A DNA stretch of 64,000 bases, from positions 1 through 64,000 of the forward strand of contig NZ_FNBG01000002.1 of assembly GCF_900102215.1 (NCBI RefSeq). The letters are read 5' to 3'. Shown piece after piece: positions 54,417-64,000 of the stretch. Under the pieces are notes generated by a model. That model was not told the origin of the DNA. It made no database searches and saw nothing but the letters and a program-made list of their open reading frames with translations. The translations under genes were made by a program, and so were the position numbers. The stretch's first letter is position 1. Every line of letters begins with the position of its first letter. This DNA is from Fontibacillus panacisegetis. Lineage in GTDB: Bacteria; Bacillota; Bacilli; Paenibacillales; Paenibacillaceae.

Positions 54417-55817
54417 TTATTTATGAAGACTGCTAGCTTTGATGGCTTCGACAACTTCCTCAAGCTTCATTCCGCGTGAGCCCTTCACCAGAACGATATC
54501 CTTCGGGTTCACAATGGACTCCAGCTTGTGGATCAATTCGCTTTTATCATGATATGCAAAAATGTGATTCGCGTCCAATGCATCTCCGGCACCTTCAGCG
54601 ATAAGCTCACCAAGCTTGCCATAAGTAAATAGATAGTCAAGCTTGCTGGTGCTTACAAATGCACCAACTTCTCTATGATACTCTTCCTCGGAATCTCCAA
54701 GCTCAAGCATATCTCCAAGCACCGCTATTTTATTCCGGTAGCCTTTCATTCGCTCAAGCACAAGAATTGCCGCCTTCATCGAAGTCGGACTGGCGTTATA
54801 GGCATCGTTCAGAACCGTAATTCCGCTGGTACCGGTTATCATCTCAATCCGCATCCCTGTAAGCTCTACATTCCGCAGTCCTTCCTGTATCCCTTGCACA
54901 GACACGCCATAATGACGAGCTACCGTCAGGGCAGCGAGACAATTAATCACATTATGCTCACCAAGAAGCGGCAGTTCCAGAGTCATATTTCCTATGAGAT
55001 GTGAAGTAAACAATGTTTTACCGTCCGCAAACATGATCCCGCTTGGATAATCATCATTATCCCCGCTTAAACCAAATGTAGACTTTCGAAGACCCTCAGG
55101 CTTCGCTGTAGACTCTTCAGATAACACTATATTCAGCAATGGTTCGTCCCCATTATAAACAAGAAGTCCACCTTGCTTCATCCCACTCAAAATTTCGAGC
55201 TTCGCTCTTGCAATTTCGAGTCTGGAACCAAGCTGGAGCAAGTGGGATTCTCCAATATTCGTCACGATCGCCGTCTCTGGCTTAGCCAATTTAGATAACA
55301 GCTCAATTTCATGGCGACCGCTCATACCCATTTCCAGAACAGCAATATCACAATCTTCCGGCATCAACAAGATCGTTAGTGGAAGTCCGATATGGTTATT
55401 AAAATTACCTTGTGTCTTGTGCACTTTATAGGTGGTTGACAGCAAAGAAAAAACTATATCCTTCGTCGTCGTCTTTCCGTTGCTTCCCGTAATGCCAATG
55501 ACTTTAGCGCCGCTTTGTGCTAAATAGCTTGCAGCCAGTTGCTGCAAAGCCTCAAGTGTATTCTCTACCAAAACGCCAGGACCAGGCGGCATACCGTTAG
55601 CCTTCTCCCACAATATCGCGCTGGCACCAGCTGCCAGGCAATCTCCTGCGAAATTATGCCCGTCAAATTTCTCTCCTACGAGAGGAACGAACAGACAGCC
55701 TGAATCAATATTACGAGAGTCCGTCACGACTCCCTGTATAGCAATCTCGGAATCATCAACGTTTGCGAGCTCTCCGCCACACATCGCGGCGATTTCCGCT
55801 AGTTTTCTATTTATCAC
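54417..55817 (-). CDS. murF: UDP-MurNAc-tripeptide D-alanyl-D-alanine ligase
   Basis: 466 residues. The Mur-ligase order is complete: N-terminal substrate domain, ATP loop GITGSNGKTTTKDI, NFNNHIGLPLTIL, LEMGMSGRHEIELL and the C-terminal TVLNDAYNASPTSMKAA. It adds D-Ala-D-Ala. It overlaps murE by four bases. Confidence 0.96.
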   Translation of the reverse strand: MINRKLAEIAAMCGGELANVDDSEIAIQGVVTDSRNIDSGCLFVPLVGEKFDGHNFAGDCLAAGASAILWEKANGMPPGPGVLVENTLEALQQLAASYLAQSGAKVIGITGSNGKTTTKDIVFSLLSTTYKVHKTQGNFNNHIGLPLTILLMPEDCDIAVLEMGMSGRHEIELLSKLAKPETAIVTNIGESHLLQLGSRLEIARAKLEILSGMKQGGLLVYNGDEPLLNIVLSEESTAKPEGLRKSTFGLSGDNDDYPSGIMFADGKTLFTSHLIGNMTLELPLLGEHNVINCLAALTVARHYGVSVQGIQEGLRNVELTGMRIEMITGTSGITVLNDAYNASPTSMKAAILVLERMKGYRNKIAVLGDMLELGDSEEEYHREVGAFVSTSKLDYLFTYGKLGELIAEGAGDALDANHIFAYHDKSELIHKLESIVNPKDIVLVKGSRGMKLEEVVEAIKASSLHK

Positions 55818-57304
55818 TGTACTAAACCCCTTATCGCTTCTTTGGCAACAATACGATCATCGAAATCAAGCACTTTGTTACCGATCAGTTGGTAGGTTTC
55901 ATGGCCTTTCCCCGCAATCAATACTACATCTTCATGGCTTGCCATTTCAATAGCCTTTTGAATGGCTTCGTGACGATCTACAATCAACTCATAAGTATCA
56001 GTAGGCACATTTATCTCAACTAGACCCTGCTTAATATCTTCAAGTATTGCTTCAGGATTTTCAGTACGTGGATTATCTGATGTTACAATCACATAGTGGG
56101 ACAGCCTGGCTGCGATTTTCCCCATAATCGGTCTTTTAGTGCGGTCACGATCTCCACCACATCCAAATACGCAAATAACCCGACCTTTCGCAAATTCGTT
56201 AACTGTACGAAGTACATTCTCAAGTCCGTCAGGTGTATGTGCATAGTCAACAATTACTGCAAAATCCTGCCCTTCGTCTACAGCTTCAACACGCCCCTCA
56301 ACACCTTTGATTGACTCAAGGCTTTTCTTGATATCTTTCAATGAAATACCTTCAATCAATGCGGCTGCGATAGCAGCAAGAGCGTTATATACGTTAAATT
56401 TACCAACCATTCGAAGAGAAATATCGATGCTGCCTGCAAACGAATCCACGTGGAAAGAGGTTCCTTTTGCTGTAATAGAGATGTTGGAGGCTCGCAGATC
56501 GGCATCATGCTCTACACCATATGTGATGACCTCTGCAGCTGTCTGCTTGGCAAAATAATAAGAAGCCTCATCATCTGCATTCAGTACCGCATAACTACGC
56601 TCCGAGTAATCATTCTGATACACATTGCCAAGACGAGAGAACATCAATCCCTTGGCCGCTCTGTATTCATCCATCGTTTTGTGATAATCCAAATGATCTT
56701 GCGTCAGATTAGTAAAAATAGCGGTACGGAAATGCGTTCCTTTTACTCGTCCCTGTTCAAGAGCGTGAGACGATACTTCCATAACACAATACTGAGTATC
56801 AGCTTCAACCATCTCATGCAAATAGCGCTGTAAATCAAGGGACTCTGGAGTAGTTCCCGACATCGGGAATACCTGACCAGCACATTTGCGCTGAATCGTT
56901 CCGATCAATCCAGTAGTTTTATGTTGGTCTTCAAGAATACGTTCAATCAAATAAGTTGTCGTCGTCTTACCGTTCGTTCCCGTAACCCCGATGACCTTCA
57001 TTTGTGAACTTGGAGATTCAAAAAAAGCATTACTCAGCACAGCCATCGCAAGGCGGCAATCTTTTACTTTCAGCTGAGGCAGCGGCACTTCTTCCAGCCA
57101 ACGTTCCACAACAAGCGCTACTGCTCCTTGAGCCATGGCTTGCGCTCCATAATCATGTCCATCTACCGTATGACCGGGAAGACACAAAAACAAATCTCCA
57201 GCCTGAACCTTACGGGAATCTATCGCTATTCCATTACAATGGACCTCATCATCACCATTAATTTCTGAAGCTATTAAGTAAGTTGCTAGATCTTTAAGCA
57301 GCAT
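55814..57304 (-). CDS. murE: UDP-MurNAc-L-Ala-D-Glu:meso-diaminopimelate ligase
   Basis: 496 residues. ATP loop GVTGTNGKTTTTYL, carbamylated-Lys region (HLDYHKTMDEYRAAKGLMFS) and VTSDNPRTENPE are visible; the DNPR motif selects meso-diaminopimelate rather than lysine. That agrees with the dapL gene at 27103-28356. Confidence 0.96.
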   Translation of the reverse strand: MLLKDLATYLIASEINGDDEVHCNGIAIDSRKVQAGDLFLCLPGHTVDGHDYGAQAMAQGAVALVVERWLEEVPLPQLKVKDCRLAMAVLSNAFFESPSSQMKVIGVTGTNGKTTTTYLIERILEDQHKTTGLIGTIQRKCAGQVFPMSGTTPESLDLQRYLHEMVEADTQYCVMEVSSHALEQGRVKGTHFRTAIFTNLTQDHLDYHKTMDEYRAAKGLMFSRLGNVYQNDYSERSYAVLNADDEASYYFAKQTAAEVITYGVEHDADLRASNISITAKGTSFHVDSFAGSIDISLRMVGKFNVYNALAAIAAALIEGISLKDIKKSLESIKGVEGRVEAVDEGQDFAVIVDYAHTPDGLENVLRTVNEFAKGRVICVFGCGGDRDRTKRPIMGKIAARLSHYVIVTSDNPRTENPEAILEDIKQGLVEINVPTDTYELIVDRHEAIQKAIEMASHEDVVLIAGKGHETYQLIGNKVLDFDDRIVAKEAIRGLVQ

Positions 57305-57361
57305 AGGCTACCCCTCCGTCACATTCTAAAAAATCATATTTATATTATCACCCAAAATTTG

Positions 57362-59320
57362 TTAATCATGTTCATGATCGGCATGCTCCTCTTCAGCATC
57401 ACCTTCACTACCCATATAAATACGAATTGTTGAACCACGTTCCACCCTTGCTCCAGCTTTAGGCGATTGATTAATTACTACATTACCTGCACCTGATTTT
57501 GCAAGGTTAAAATTCATATTCAAATCCTCATAAATTTCCTGTACACTTTGCCCCATGAGATCAGGCACAGTAACAATAGGAACCTCACCGTATTTGTACT
57601 TCTTTGCTACCTGATCGTCTCGGCGTGGAACCTTCATGTATTCCAGAGCGTCAGCAAGAATGCTGCGTACGATCGGAGCAGCAACAACTCCGCCAAACTG
57701 AATACCTTGCGGATTGTCCACCGCGGTGTAAACGACGATTTGCGGATCATCCGCAGGAGCAAAACCAATGAAAGAAACGATGTGCTCATTCTGTGAATAG
57801 CGACCATTGATAACCTTCTGGGCTGTCCCTGTCTTTCCGCCAACGCGATAACCATCAATAAATGCGTTACCGCCCGTTCCATTAGCTACGACACTCTCAA
57901 GCGCTTCTCTCACCTGTTTGGACGTTTCTTCAGAGATTACCTGACGAACCAACTGTGGCGAATTCTCGCTAACGATATCTCCACTTTCCGGATTAGTCCA
58001 TGCTTTGGCAACATAGGGTTTAAAAAGCTTGCCCCCATTAATCGCCGCAGATACTGCTGTAATCTGTTGAATTGGAGTAACGGATACACCCTGACCAAAG
58101 GAAGTCGTCGCAAGTTCAACCGGACCTACCTGAGACAATTTAAAAAGGATACCATTCTCTTCACCAGCCAGATCAATCCCTGTCTTGCTCCCGAACCCAA
58201 AATTTTTAATATATTTGAACAATGTCTCTTTGCCAAGACGTTGTCCCAATGCGACAAACCCCGGGTTACAAGAATTCTCGACAACCTGCAGAAAAGTCTG
58301 GCTGCCGTGTCCTCCTCTTTTCCAACAGCGAAGTGTAGCTCCCCCTACCTTTACAAACCCCGGATCAAAAAAACGCTCATTTTTCAAGCTGACCTTTTTC
58401 TCTTCCAAAGCCGCTGCAAGTGTAATGATCTTGAATGTCGAGCCCGGCTCGTAAGTCATCCAGATCGGCAAATTACGATTATAGACCGCTGGATCAACGT
58501 CCTGGTAAGCATCTGGCTCATACCCCGGTCTCGCCGCCATAGCAAGTATTTCGCCTGTTTTCGGATTCATAGCGATAGATAACGCAGAATTAGCCTGAAG
58601 CCTTGCCATAGCCTGATCCAGCTCACGCTCCATAATACTCTGAATCGATTTGTCGATAGTAAGCTCAAGATTAAGTCCGTCCTTCGGCTTTACATACTTC
58701 TCCGAGGAGCCGGGCATTAATCTTCCGCCTGCATCCGACAAATAAGAAACGCTGCCATTCATACCGCTTAGCTCACTGTCATATTTTCTTTCTACGCCTG
58801 TTAGTCCCTGATTATAGCCCCCGGTAAAGCCAAGTATATGTGCAGCTAACCCTCCATAAGGATAATACCTTTTGTTATCCTCAGCAACAACAATACCCGG
58901 AAGAGCCAAATCACGAATTTTTTGCGCCTTCTCCATCGTAATTTTGCGTCCGCCGGGTTGTAGTCTGACTATAGATTGTCTCTTCGTTATCGCCTTATAG
59001 AGTGCCTCTTCACTCATGCCCAGCAATGGAGCCAAACTCTTCGCCGTAGTCTCTGGCGATTTAACCTGAACAGGAATCGCCATCACGGTTGGCGTAGTTA
59101 TATTATAAGCTAAAACATTACCATTCCGGTCACTAACTTCACCACGCTTCGCCGAATACGGTATGTTGCGGCGCCAGGATTCCTCAGCCTTCTCTGACAA
59201 TTCGGCACCTTTTCCGAGCTGTACATATGCAAGCCGCGCAGCAAGCGCCACAAACAACAGACATAACATGACTAATAACAGCAGCAATCTCCGCCTAACG
59301 GTAACTTTGGAAATTCTCAT
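57362..59320 (-). CDS. spoVD: Sporulation-specific class B penicillin-binding protein SpoVD
   Basis: 652 residues from ATG 59320, with AGGGGG six bases upstream. After a short cytoplasmic part and one membrane span (RRLLLLLVMLCLLFVALAAR) come the PBP dimerisation domain (RGEVSDRNGNVLAYN) and the transpeptidase: EPGSTFKIITL (SxxK), a SxN region and GGKTGTAQ (KTG). One C-terminal PASTA domain follows (VPDLMGQSVQEIYEDLNMNF). A His/Glu/Asp tail ends the protein. It is the cortex PBP partner of SpoVE. A SigE-like promoter lies upstream. Confidence 0.93.
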   Translation of the reverse strand: MRISKVTVRRRLLLLLVMLCLLFVALAARLAYVQLGKGAELSEKAEESWRRNIPYSAKRGEVSDRNGNVLAYNITTPTVMAIPVQVKSPETTAKSLAPLLGMSEEALYKAITKRQSIVRLQPGGRKITMEKAQKIRDLALPGIVVAEDNKRYYPYGGLAAHILGFTGGYNQGLTGVERKYDSELSGMNGSVSYLSDAGGRLMPGSSEKYVKPKDGLNLELTIDKSIQSIMERELDQAMARLQANSALSIAMNPKTGEILAMAARPGYEPDAYQDVDPAVYNRNLPIWMTYEPGSTFKIITLAAALEEKKVSLKNERFFDPGFVKVGGATLRCWKRGGHGSQTFLQVVENSCNPGFVALGQRLGKETLFKYIKNFGFGSKTGIDLAGEENGILFKLSQVGPVELATTSFGQGVSVTPIQQITAVSAAINGGKLFKPYVAKAWTNPESGDIVSENSPQLVRQVISEETSKQVREALESVVANGTGGNAFIDGYRVGGKTGTAQKVINGRYSQNEHIVSFIGFAPADDPQIVVYTAVDNPQGIQFGGVVAAPIVRSILADALEYMKVPRRDDQVAKKYKYGEVPIVTVPDLMGQSVQEIYEDLNMNFNLAKSGAGNVVINQSPKAGARVERGSTIRIYMGSEGDAEEEHADHEHD

Positions 59321-59345
59321 AAGTAGCCCCCTGTTCATTCCTGAC

Positions 59346-59372
59346 ATAAGATGATCTCATCTCATGAATATT
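59346..59372 (-). promoter_or_regulatory. Candidate SigE promoter of spoVD
   Basis: AATATT (59367-59372) and CATCTTAT (59346-59353) on the minus strand, 13 bases apart, fit the SigE pattern ATATT-N13-CATAnnnT with one mismatch. It would give spoVD mother-cell expression independent of the division operon. Confidence 0.45.
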
Positions 59373-59397
59373 CAGGACAAACAGGGGTTAGAACAAG

Positions 59398-61626
59398 CTA
59401 TGGAGACGATCCGGAGGCCTCACCTTCGTTAACTTCTTCCTCTTGAGCGTTATCATCCGTGACTTCATCATCATGACCATCCGTTGGCATTAACGGCTCA
59501 AGAGTAAGAACTACCCTTCTCACACCATTTTCTTCTGTTGCTGACTGCGATACGACGTAACCCTGCCCTTTCGCTGTAACAGGAATCCCTAGAACCGATA
59601 GCAGCTCCATAGCATCCCGAAGCGATTCCCCCTTCAGGTTAGGAATTGACATATTGTTTCCGTCCTCTGTCAATAGATACATATGCTGTCCTGTCTTCAG
59701 GGTGGCTCCTGCCTTAGGAAATTGGGACACTACTTTAGAGCCTTTCCCAAGCGTTGCATAGGATATCTCCAAGTTAGCAAGTGTGCTCTTCGCATTTTCA
59801 ATCGTCTGGTTTTTGAGATCAGGCACTTTTGTACCACTGACCATTGAATTAGCACCCTTTTGCTCGGAATCGCTGAATTTTTTAGCTACGCCCATGTATT
59901 GGAGGGTTTGATTCACGATCTTTTTAAATATCGGAGCCGCGGCTGTACCACCGCCGAGCTCAGAGTCTCTTGGCTCATCAATCAATACGATCATCGCAAT
60001 TTTTGGGTCATCGACTGGTGCATAACCGATAAAGGATACCACCTGTTTTGTGTAATCATATTTACCGTTAACAGGCTTAACCGCTGTACCCGTCTTACCG
60101 GCAATGCGATATCCTTCGATGTAAGCGTGACGCCCTGTACCAATTTTCTGATCAGAAACGACCTGCTCCAAATAACCTCCAACTTCTTTTGCTTTGTCAG
60201 GCGATAGAATTTGGCGTACTGCTTTCTTTTGCGACTTCACGGTGTCCCCGGATTGAGGGTCGGTTATGGACTTGACGATATGCGGCTCAAGCAGTGTTCC
60301 ACCGTTTGCAACGGCCGAAACTGCAGTAAGCTGCTGCAAAGGGGTAACGAGCAACTGGCCGTGGCCATAAGCCATAGCGGCAAAGTCTGCTTGTTGTACT
60401 GGTGTAACTCTACCGGCAGCTTCACCAGGCAATTCAATGCCCGTTTTTTGTCCAAATCCGAATTTGTCTACATACTCCTTTAACCGCTCCGGACCTAATA
60501 TTTCATAGCCCAGCTTTACAAATGCAACGTTACTGGAACGCTTAACACCCTCGAGATAGGAGATAGTCCCCCAACCTGATCTTTTAAGGTCATGGATCGT
60601 CTGTCCCGGAACTCGAATGCTACCTGACAAGTAAGATGCGTTCGGATCAAACAAACCCTCCTGCACCGCACCGGCCAATGTCACAATTTTAAAGGTTGAA
60701 CCCGGTTCGTATACCGATTTTATTGCATGGTTATAAAAGTTCTTCTGATCGACGTCCATCCAATATTCATTAGGGTTGTAAGTTGGATAGTTCGCCATCC
60801 CCAATATTTCCATCGTATTCGGATCTGCCGCTATGACCGTCATACTAATCGGATTCAGCTCTGCATACGCTTCTTTCATAGCTTCTTCGATATAATACTG
60901 TATTGTATAGTCAATTGTCAGTTGGAGGTTTTTACCATGCTTCACAGGGTTATAAATTTCACTGGCTTTTGGAATCTCAATTCCTCTGCCGTCGCTTTTA
61001 TATTCAATGTAGCCATCTTCGCCTTTTAGTTCTTCATCATAATAGGCTTCAAGTCCGGAAACGGCATTACCTTCACGGTCTGTATACCCCAGTATATGTG
61101 CTGCCAAACTATTTTCAGGATAATAGCGTTTTTGTTCCTTGATCAAATAAATGCCCACATCTTTGAGCTCGTGCTCATTCATGAGCTTATTCTTAAACCC
61201 TTCTACCTGATCACGAAGCGATTGATCAATCTTCCAGCCCTCATTGCGAACCTCTCGCTGTGAATACAGCTCGCCATTCTCTTTCTTGGCGTTCATCAAT
61301 TCCTTGAGCTCATTTTTATCCTTGTTCAAAAGTTGATGAAGACCATCGATAACCTCATCCTCAAGCTTATACTGATTAATAATTTTAGGATTAATAGCTA
61401 CTGTGTATGCAGGAGCATCTACAGCCAGAACATCTCCATTCCGATCCGTAATAGTCCCGCGAGTCGCTGGCAAAATCTTTTTCTTAGACCAAAGTTCTTC
61501 CGCATGCTCCTGCCAGAAATCAGCCTGAACAACCTGTATCCAAAACACTTTCCCCATTAATACAGCAAAAAAGAGGGTAATACATCCCCCTATCAGCAGC
61601 GTCCGAAGCTTTATTCTCTTAAACAT
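59398..61626 (-). CDS. pbpB: Division-specific class B penicillin-binding protein (PBP 2B)
   Basis: 742 residues. One N-terminal membrane anchor, the RGTITDRNGDVLAVDAPAYT domain, transpeptidase motifs EPGSTFKIVTL and AGKTGTAVK, then two PASTA domains (VPDLKNQTIENAKSTLANLE and IPNLKGESLRDAMELLSVLG) and an acidic tail (DDEVTDDNAQEEEVNEGEAS). It is the septal transpeptidase that works with FtsW and FtsL. It starts 19 bases after the ftsL stop. Confidence 0.94.
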   Translation of the reverse strand: MFKRIKLRTLLIGGCITLFFAVLMGKVFWIQVVQADFWQEHAEELWSKKKILPATRGTITDRNGDVLAVDAPAYTVAINPKIINQYKLEDEVIDGLHQLLNKDKNELKELMNAKKENGELYSQREVRNEGWKIDQSLRDQVEGFKNKLMNEHELKDVGIYLIKEQKRYYPENSLAAHILGYTDREGNAVSGLEAYYDEELKGEDGYIEYKSDGRGIEIPKASEIYNPVKHGKNLQLTIDYTIQYYIEEAMKEAYAELNPISMTVIAADPNTMEILGMANYPTYNPNEYWMDVDQKNFYNHAIKSVYEPGSTFKIVTLAGAVQEGLFDPNASYLSGSIRVPGQTIHDLKRSGWGTISYLEGVKRSSNVAFVKLGYEILGPERLKEYVDKFGFGQKTGIELPGEAAGRVTPVQQADFAAMAYGHGQLLVTPLQQLTAVSAVANGGTLLEPHIVKSITDPQSGDTVKSQKKAVRQILSPDKAKEVGGYLEQVVSDQKIGTGRHAYIEGYRIAGKTGTAVKPVNGKYDYTKQVVSFIGYAPVDDPKIAMIVLIDEPRDSELGGGTAAAPIFKKIVNQTLQYMGVAKKFSDSEQKGANSMVSGTKVPDLKNQTIENAKSTLANLEISYATLGKGSKVVSQFPKAGATLKTGQHMYLLTEDGNNMSIPNLKGESLRDAMELLSVLGIPVTAKGQGYVVSQSATEENGVRRVVLTLEPLMPTDGHDDEVTDDNAQEEEVNEGEASGSSP

Positions 61627-61645
61627 ATCAGTACCTCTTTAAACT

Positions 61646-62071
61646 TTATTTCTGTGCCGTCGTTACTTGATCTTGATTGCTTGAACCGTTCTCTCCATTG
61701 GAAGAAACATCGTAGTGGAATCCCTCTTCAGCTGGTTGAACATAACCGAGCTCAGCCGCTTTCTCAGGAATTTTCATCTCTAGCATCTCTTTTTGAATGG
61801 CAAGCTCTTTTACTTCAACATTTACAGACTGAATTTCTTTATCAAGATTGTACATTTGACGTTTGATATCGTAGAGCTCAGCGTTCTGCATCATAAGGCC
61901 GCCCATAACAGCAACACAAAATACAACAGTCATCATATACAGCAGCTTCTCCCGTACAGGAAGAGGAGCGCGACGAGTAACAACTTTAGTTGTCTCGCGA
62001 TATTTCGGAGATTGTTGCTCGCGTCTCGCGGTTTGATCTTTTACTGCTAAATTCCCCCGTGTATAGGCCAT
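61646..62071 (-). CDS. ftsL: Cell-division protein FtsL
   Basis: 141 residues: a basic cytoplasmic N-terminus, one membrane span (LLYMMTVVFCVAVMGGLMM, ~44-62) and a leucine-zipper-like extracellular coiled coil (LYDIKRQMYNLDKEIQSVNV), then a low-complexity Asn/Ser/Gln tail. FtsL bridges DivIB and PBP 2B. Its start directly abuts the rsmH stop. Confidence 0.9.
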   Translation of the reverse strand: MAYTRGNLAVKDQTARREQQSPKYRETTKVVTRRAPLPVREKLLYMMTVVFCVAVMGGLMMQNAELYDIKRQMYNLDKEIQSVNVEVKELAIQKEMLEMKIPEKAAELGYVQPAEEGFHYDVSSNGENGSSNQDQVTTAQK

Positions 62072-63046
62072 TTACTTTTCCTCCGCTATTGATTGCAGTT
62101 TCTCCGCAACACGCAATTTTGCCGAACGTGCTCTCGGATTTTCAGCCAGCTCCTCTTCCGATGGAACCAACGGTTTACGATTTACTAGCTTAAGCTGTCC
62201 TTTCCCTCCGCATACACACATCGGAAAATCAGGCGGACATGTACACTTCTCTACATAACTTGCAAAAATCTGCTTGCAGATGCGATCCTCCAGCGAGTGA
62301 AAGGTGATAACAGATGCTCTGCCGCCGGGAGCAAGACAACGTATCGCTTCATGCAATCCCTCTTCAAAAGCACCCAATTCATCGTTAACAGCGATCCTAA
62401 GCGCCTGAAAGCTGCGTTTGGCAGGATGTCCTCCAGTCCGTCTGGCAGCAGCTGGTATACCCTCTTTAATCAGCTCTACAAGCTGTCCAGTCGTTTCTAT
62501 CGGATTCTCCTTACGAGTCTCCACTATGACTTTAGCAATCCGTCTGGAAAACTTCTCTTCTCCGTATTGAAACAGGATGCGAGCAATTTCCTTTTCCGGC
62601 CATTCATTTACGATTTCACGAGCCGTCAAGTCAGCCGACTGATCCATCCTCATATCCAGCGGAGCGTCGGAATTGTAGCTAAAACCACGTTCTCCCTCAT
62701 CAAATTGAGGAGAGGAGACACCAAGATCAAACAATATTCCATCTACTTGGGGAACACCCTCATTCTGCGGTATCCCTTCAAGTTCCAGCAGTTTGCTCTG
62801 TAAATGACGAAAATTACTTTTAACTAAAGTTAATCTATCGGCGTATGGAGCTAGTCGTACTTTAGCATTGTCCAGTGCCCAATCGTCCTGATCAAATGCA
62901 ATCAGCCTTCCCTTGCCGCTGAGCTGAGACAATATTACCGAGCTGTGTCCTCCGCCGCCTAAAGTGCAATCTACATAAATTCCGTCCGGCTTAATGCGCA
63001 GCCCTTCTGTCGCTTCCTGCTTAAGTACCGTGATGTGATGAAACAA
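62072..63046 (-). CDS. rsmH: 16S rRNA (cytosine-1402-N4)-methyltransferase
   Basis: 324 residues. [18 protein letters not shown] loop [39 protein letters not shown] and the C-terminal ITFHSLEDR...[10 protein letters not shown] are family signatures. It methylates C1402 in the ribosomal P site. It is the second gene of the dcw cluster, 27 bases after mraZ. Confidence 0.97.
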   Translation of the reverse strand: MFHHITVLKQEATEGLRIKPDGIYVDCTLGGGGHSSVILSQLSGKGRLIAFDQDDWALDNAKVRLAPYADRLTLVKSNFRHLQSKLLELEGIPQNEGVPQVDGILFDLGVSSPQFDEGERGFSYNSDAPLDMRMDQSADLTAREIVNEWPEKEIARILFQYGEEKFSRRIAKVIVETRKENPIETTGQLVELIKEGIPAAARRTGGHPAKRSFQALRIAVNDELGAFEEGLHEAIRCLAPGGRASVITFHSLEDRICKQIFASYVEKCTCPPDFPMCVCGGKGQLKLVNRKPLVPSEEELAENPRARSAKLRVAEKLQSIAEEK

Positions 63047-63073
63047 GACTGCAGCCCCCCAGACTAAATTGGT

Positions 63074-63511
63074 CTATAAATCAAAATTAAAATCAACTAG
63101 CTTTTCAGCAATCTCATTGAAGCTATCTTCTGATTGCTCAAAATATTGCTCCCACGTATCTTTACTCCATATTTCCACCCGGTTCGACACCCCTATGACA
63201 ACACAATCCTTCTCAAGCTTTGCATATTGTCGTAAATTGCCGGGTAAGTTTACCCTTCCCTGTTTATCCCATTCACATTCTGTTGCACCAGAGAAAAAAA
63301 AGCGGGTAAATGCACGTGCATCAGACTTCATAAGCGGCAGAGCCTTCAGCTTCTGTTCCATAACTCCCCATTCTTCCATCGGGTAGACGAACAGACACTG
63401 ATCCAGACCGCGGGTAACTACAAAAGAGGTCCCAAGGAGGTCGCGAAACTTGGCCGGAATAATAATTCGGCCCTTTTCATCAATGCTATGTTGGAACTCC
63501 CCCATAAACAT
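63074..63511 (-). CDS. mraZ: Transcriptional regulator MraZ
   Basis: 145 residues with two AbrB-like swapped-hairpin halves ([20 protein letters not shown] and [20 protein letters not shown]). MraZ binds tandem repeats upstream of its own gene and represses the dcw operon. Three such repeats are visible 30 bases upstream. The start is ATG 63511 or 63505, after GGTGAG. Confidence 0.96.
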   Translation of the reverse strand: MFMGEFQHSIDEKGRIIIPAKFRDLLGTSFVVTRGLDQCLFVYPMEEWGVMEQKLKALPLMKSDARAFTRFFFSGATECEWDKQGRVNLPGNLRQYAKLEKDCVVIGVSNRVEIWSKDTWEQYFEQSEDSFNEIAEKLVDFNFDL

Positions 63512-63540
63512 TGGCTAACTCACCCCTTACCTCTTTCCCC

Positions 63541-63566
63541 CACTTTACACCACTTTCCACCACTTT
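63541..63566 (-). promoter_or_regulatory. MraZ operator: three AAAGTG boxes at 10-bp spacing
   Basis: On the minus strand AAAGTGGTGG, AAAGTGGTGT and AAAGTGGGGG follow each other without gap; the AAAGTG cores lie at 63561-66, 63551-56 and 63541-46. This one-turn spacing is the known MraZ-binding architecture (GTGG-type repeats). An AT-rich stretch just upstream (63567-63640) should hold the promoter, not firmly placed. Confidence 0.8.
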
Positions 63567-63631
63567 GAATAGTATTTATTCTGCAAATAGGCCAAAATTC
63601 CTGCTTTAGTTCATAATTTTTTTTACAAATA

Positions 63632-63664
63632 CCAAAAAACCTCCCTTTTAATTACAAGGGAGGT
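63632..63664 (-). terminator. Terminator of ahcY
   Basis: ACCTCCCTT (63639-63647) pairs with AAGGGAGGT (63656-63664); TTTTTT follows on the minus strand, before the dcw promoter. Confidence 0.88.
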
Positions 63665-63697
63665 CTTTCCTATCCATCAATTTATCTCATTGTTAGA

Positions 63698-64000
63698 TTA
63701 ATGCTCTTGCCAGCTATCAAGATAAACACGCTGTTCATCAGACAAAGCATCAATCCCGAAGCCAAGACTTTCAAGCTTGAATTGAGCAACCTGCTGGTCT
63801 AATTCATATGGAACGTTAACGACCGTTTTACCGATTTTTTCATAACGTTCATTAACATATTTCAGCGACAATGCTTGAAGCGCAAATGTCATATCCATAA
63901 TTTCCGCAGGATGTCCGTCACCTGCTGCCAGATTTACCAATCTGCCTTCTGCGAGCAGATAAATTTTGCGACCATCGTTTAGTTGATATTCTTCAATGTT
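63698..64000 (-). CDS. ahcY: Adenosylhomocysteinase, C-terminal part (cut by window edge)
   Basis: The last 100 residues of a protein whose 5' part lies beyond the window. DGRKIYLLAEGRLVNLAAGD then GHPAEIMDMTFALQ and the C-terminal helix region are typical of S-adenosylhomocysteine hydrolase, which recycles the by-product of SAM-dependent methylation. The usual C-terminal lysine-tyrosine ending of longer enzymes is absent; it ends DSWQEH, as in the shorter bacterial and archaeal type. Confidence 0.9.
   Translation of the reverse strand, partial: NIEEYQLNDGRKIYLLAEGRLVNLAAGDGHPAEIMDMTFALQALSLKYVNERYEKIGKTVVNVPYELDQQVAQFKLESLGFGIDALSDEQRVYLDSWQEH

Overview
The window is a chromosomal segment of an endospore-forming Bacillales bacterium, most likely Paenibacillus or a close relative. 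This rests on a mraZ-to-ftsZ division cluster that includes spoVD and spoVE, the spoIIGA-sigE-sigG block, an LL-diaminopimelate aminotransferase, an S-layer-anchored GH18 protein, a PyrR-attenuated pyr operon and moderate GC. No 16S gene is present, so the genus is an inference. Nearly all genes lie on the minus strand, so biological order runs from high to low coordinates.

Region 1 (1-8250) is accessory DNA. It holds three small genes ending in a shared terminator, an Mrr-type nuclease gene broken by two in-frame stops, a secreted protein with a frameshifted signal peptide beside a 43-residue membrane peptide, and a decayed prophage. The prophage runs from an ArpU-like regulator through ASCH, DUF1643, LexA-type HTH and zinc-finger genes to a broken integrase, and stops next to tRNA-Ile2(CAT) and tRNA-fMet(CAT). 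Three transcription units share an upstream motif centred on a TGTCGAA-like core.

Region 2 (8.7-18 kb) is a five-gene operon coding for ATPase, MacA-like adaptor, FtsX-like permease, second ATPase with an AbrB-like tail, and a sugar-type solute-binding lipoprotein. A divergent SLH-GH18 gene follows.

Region 3 (18-29 kb) is the pyrimidine operon pyrR-pyrB-pyrC-carA-carB-pyrF-pyrE behind a sigma-A promoter and PyrR attenuator. It has no pyrK or pyrD. dapL and a repeat-filled intergenic stretch lie upstream.

Region 4 (29-43 kb) carries rluD-family and lspA genes, an inverted DksA/YteA-family gene, ileS of the long eukaryote-like type behind a T-box, divIVA, ylmH, yggT, sepF, yggS, pgeF and ylmC, then sigG, sigE and spoIIGA.

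Region 5 (43-63.6 kb) is the dcw cluster: mraZ-rsmH-ftsL-pbpB-spoVD-murE-murF-mraY-murD-spoVE-murG-murB-murA, then divIB, ftsA and ftsZ. The 3' end of ahcY closes the window.

The most unusual structural signal is a family of ~165 bp elements with terminal inverted repeats. One copy sits inside the ileS T-box leader, and two full copies plus a truncated third form a tandem array between the murA terminator and divIB. A second, unrelated repeat built from GGAA...TTCC palindromes lies between dapL and the rluD-family gene. No CRISPR array, complete insertion sequence or obvious complete new defence system was seen.
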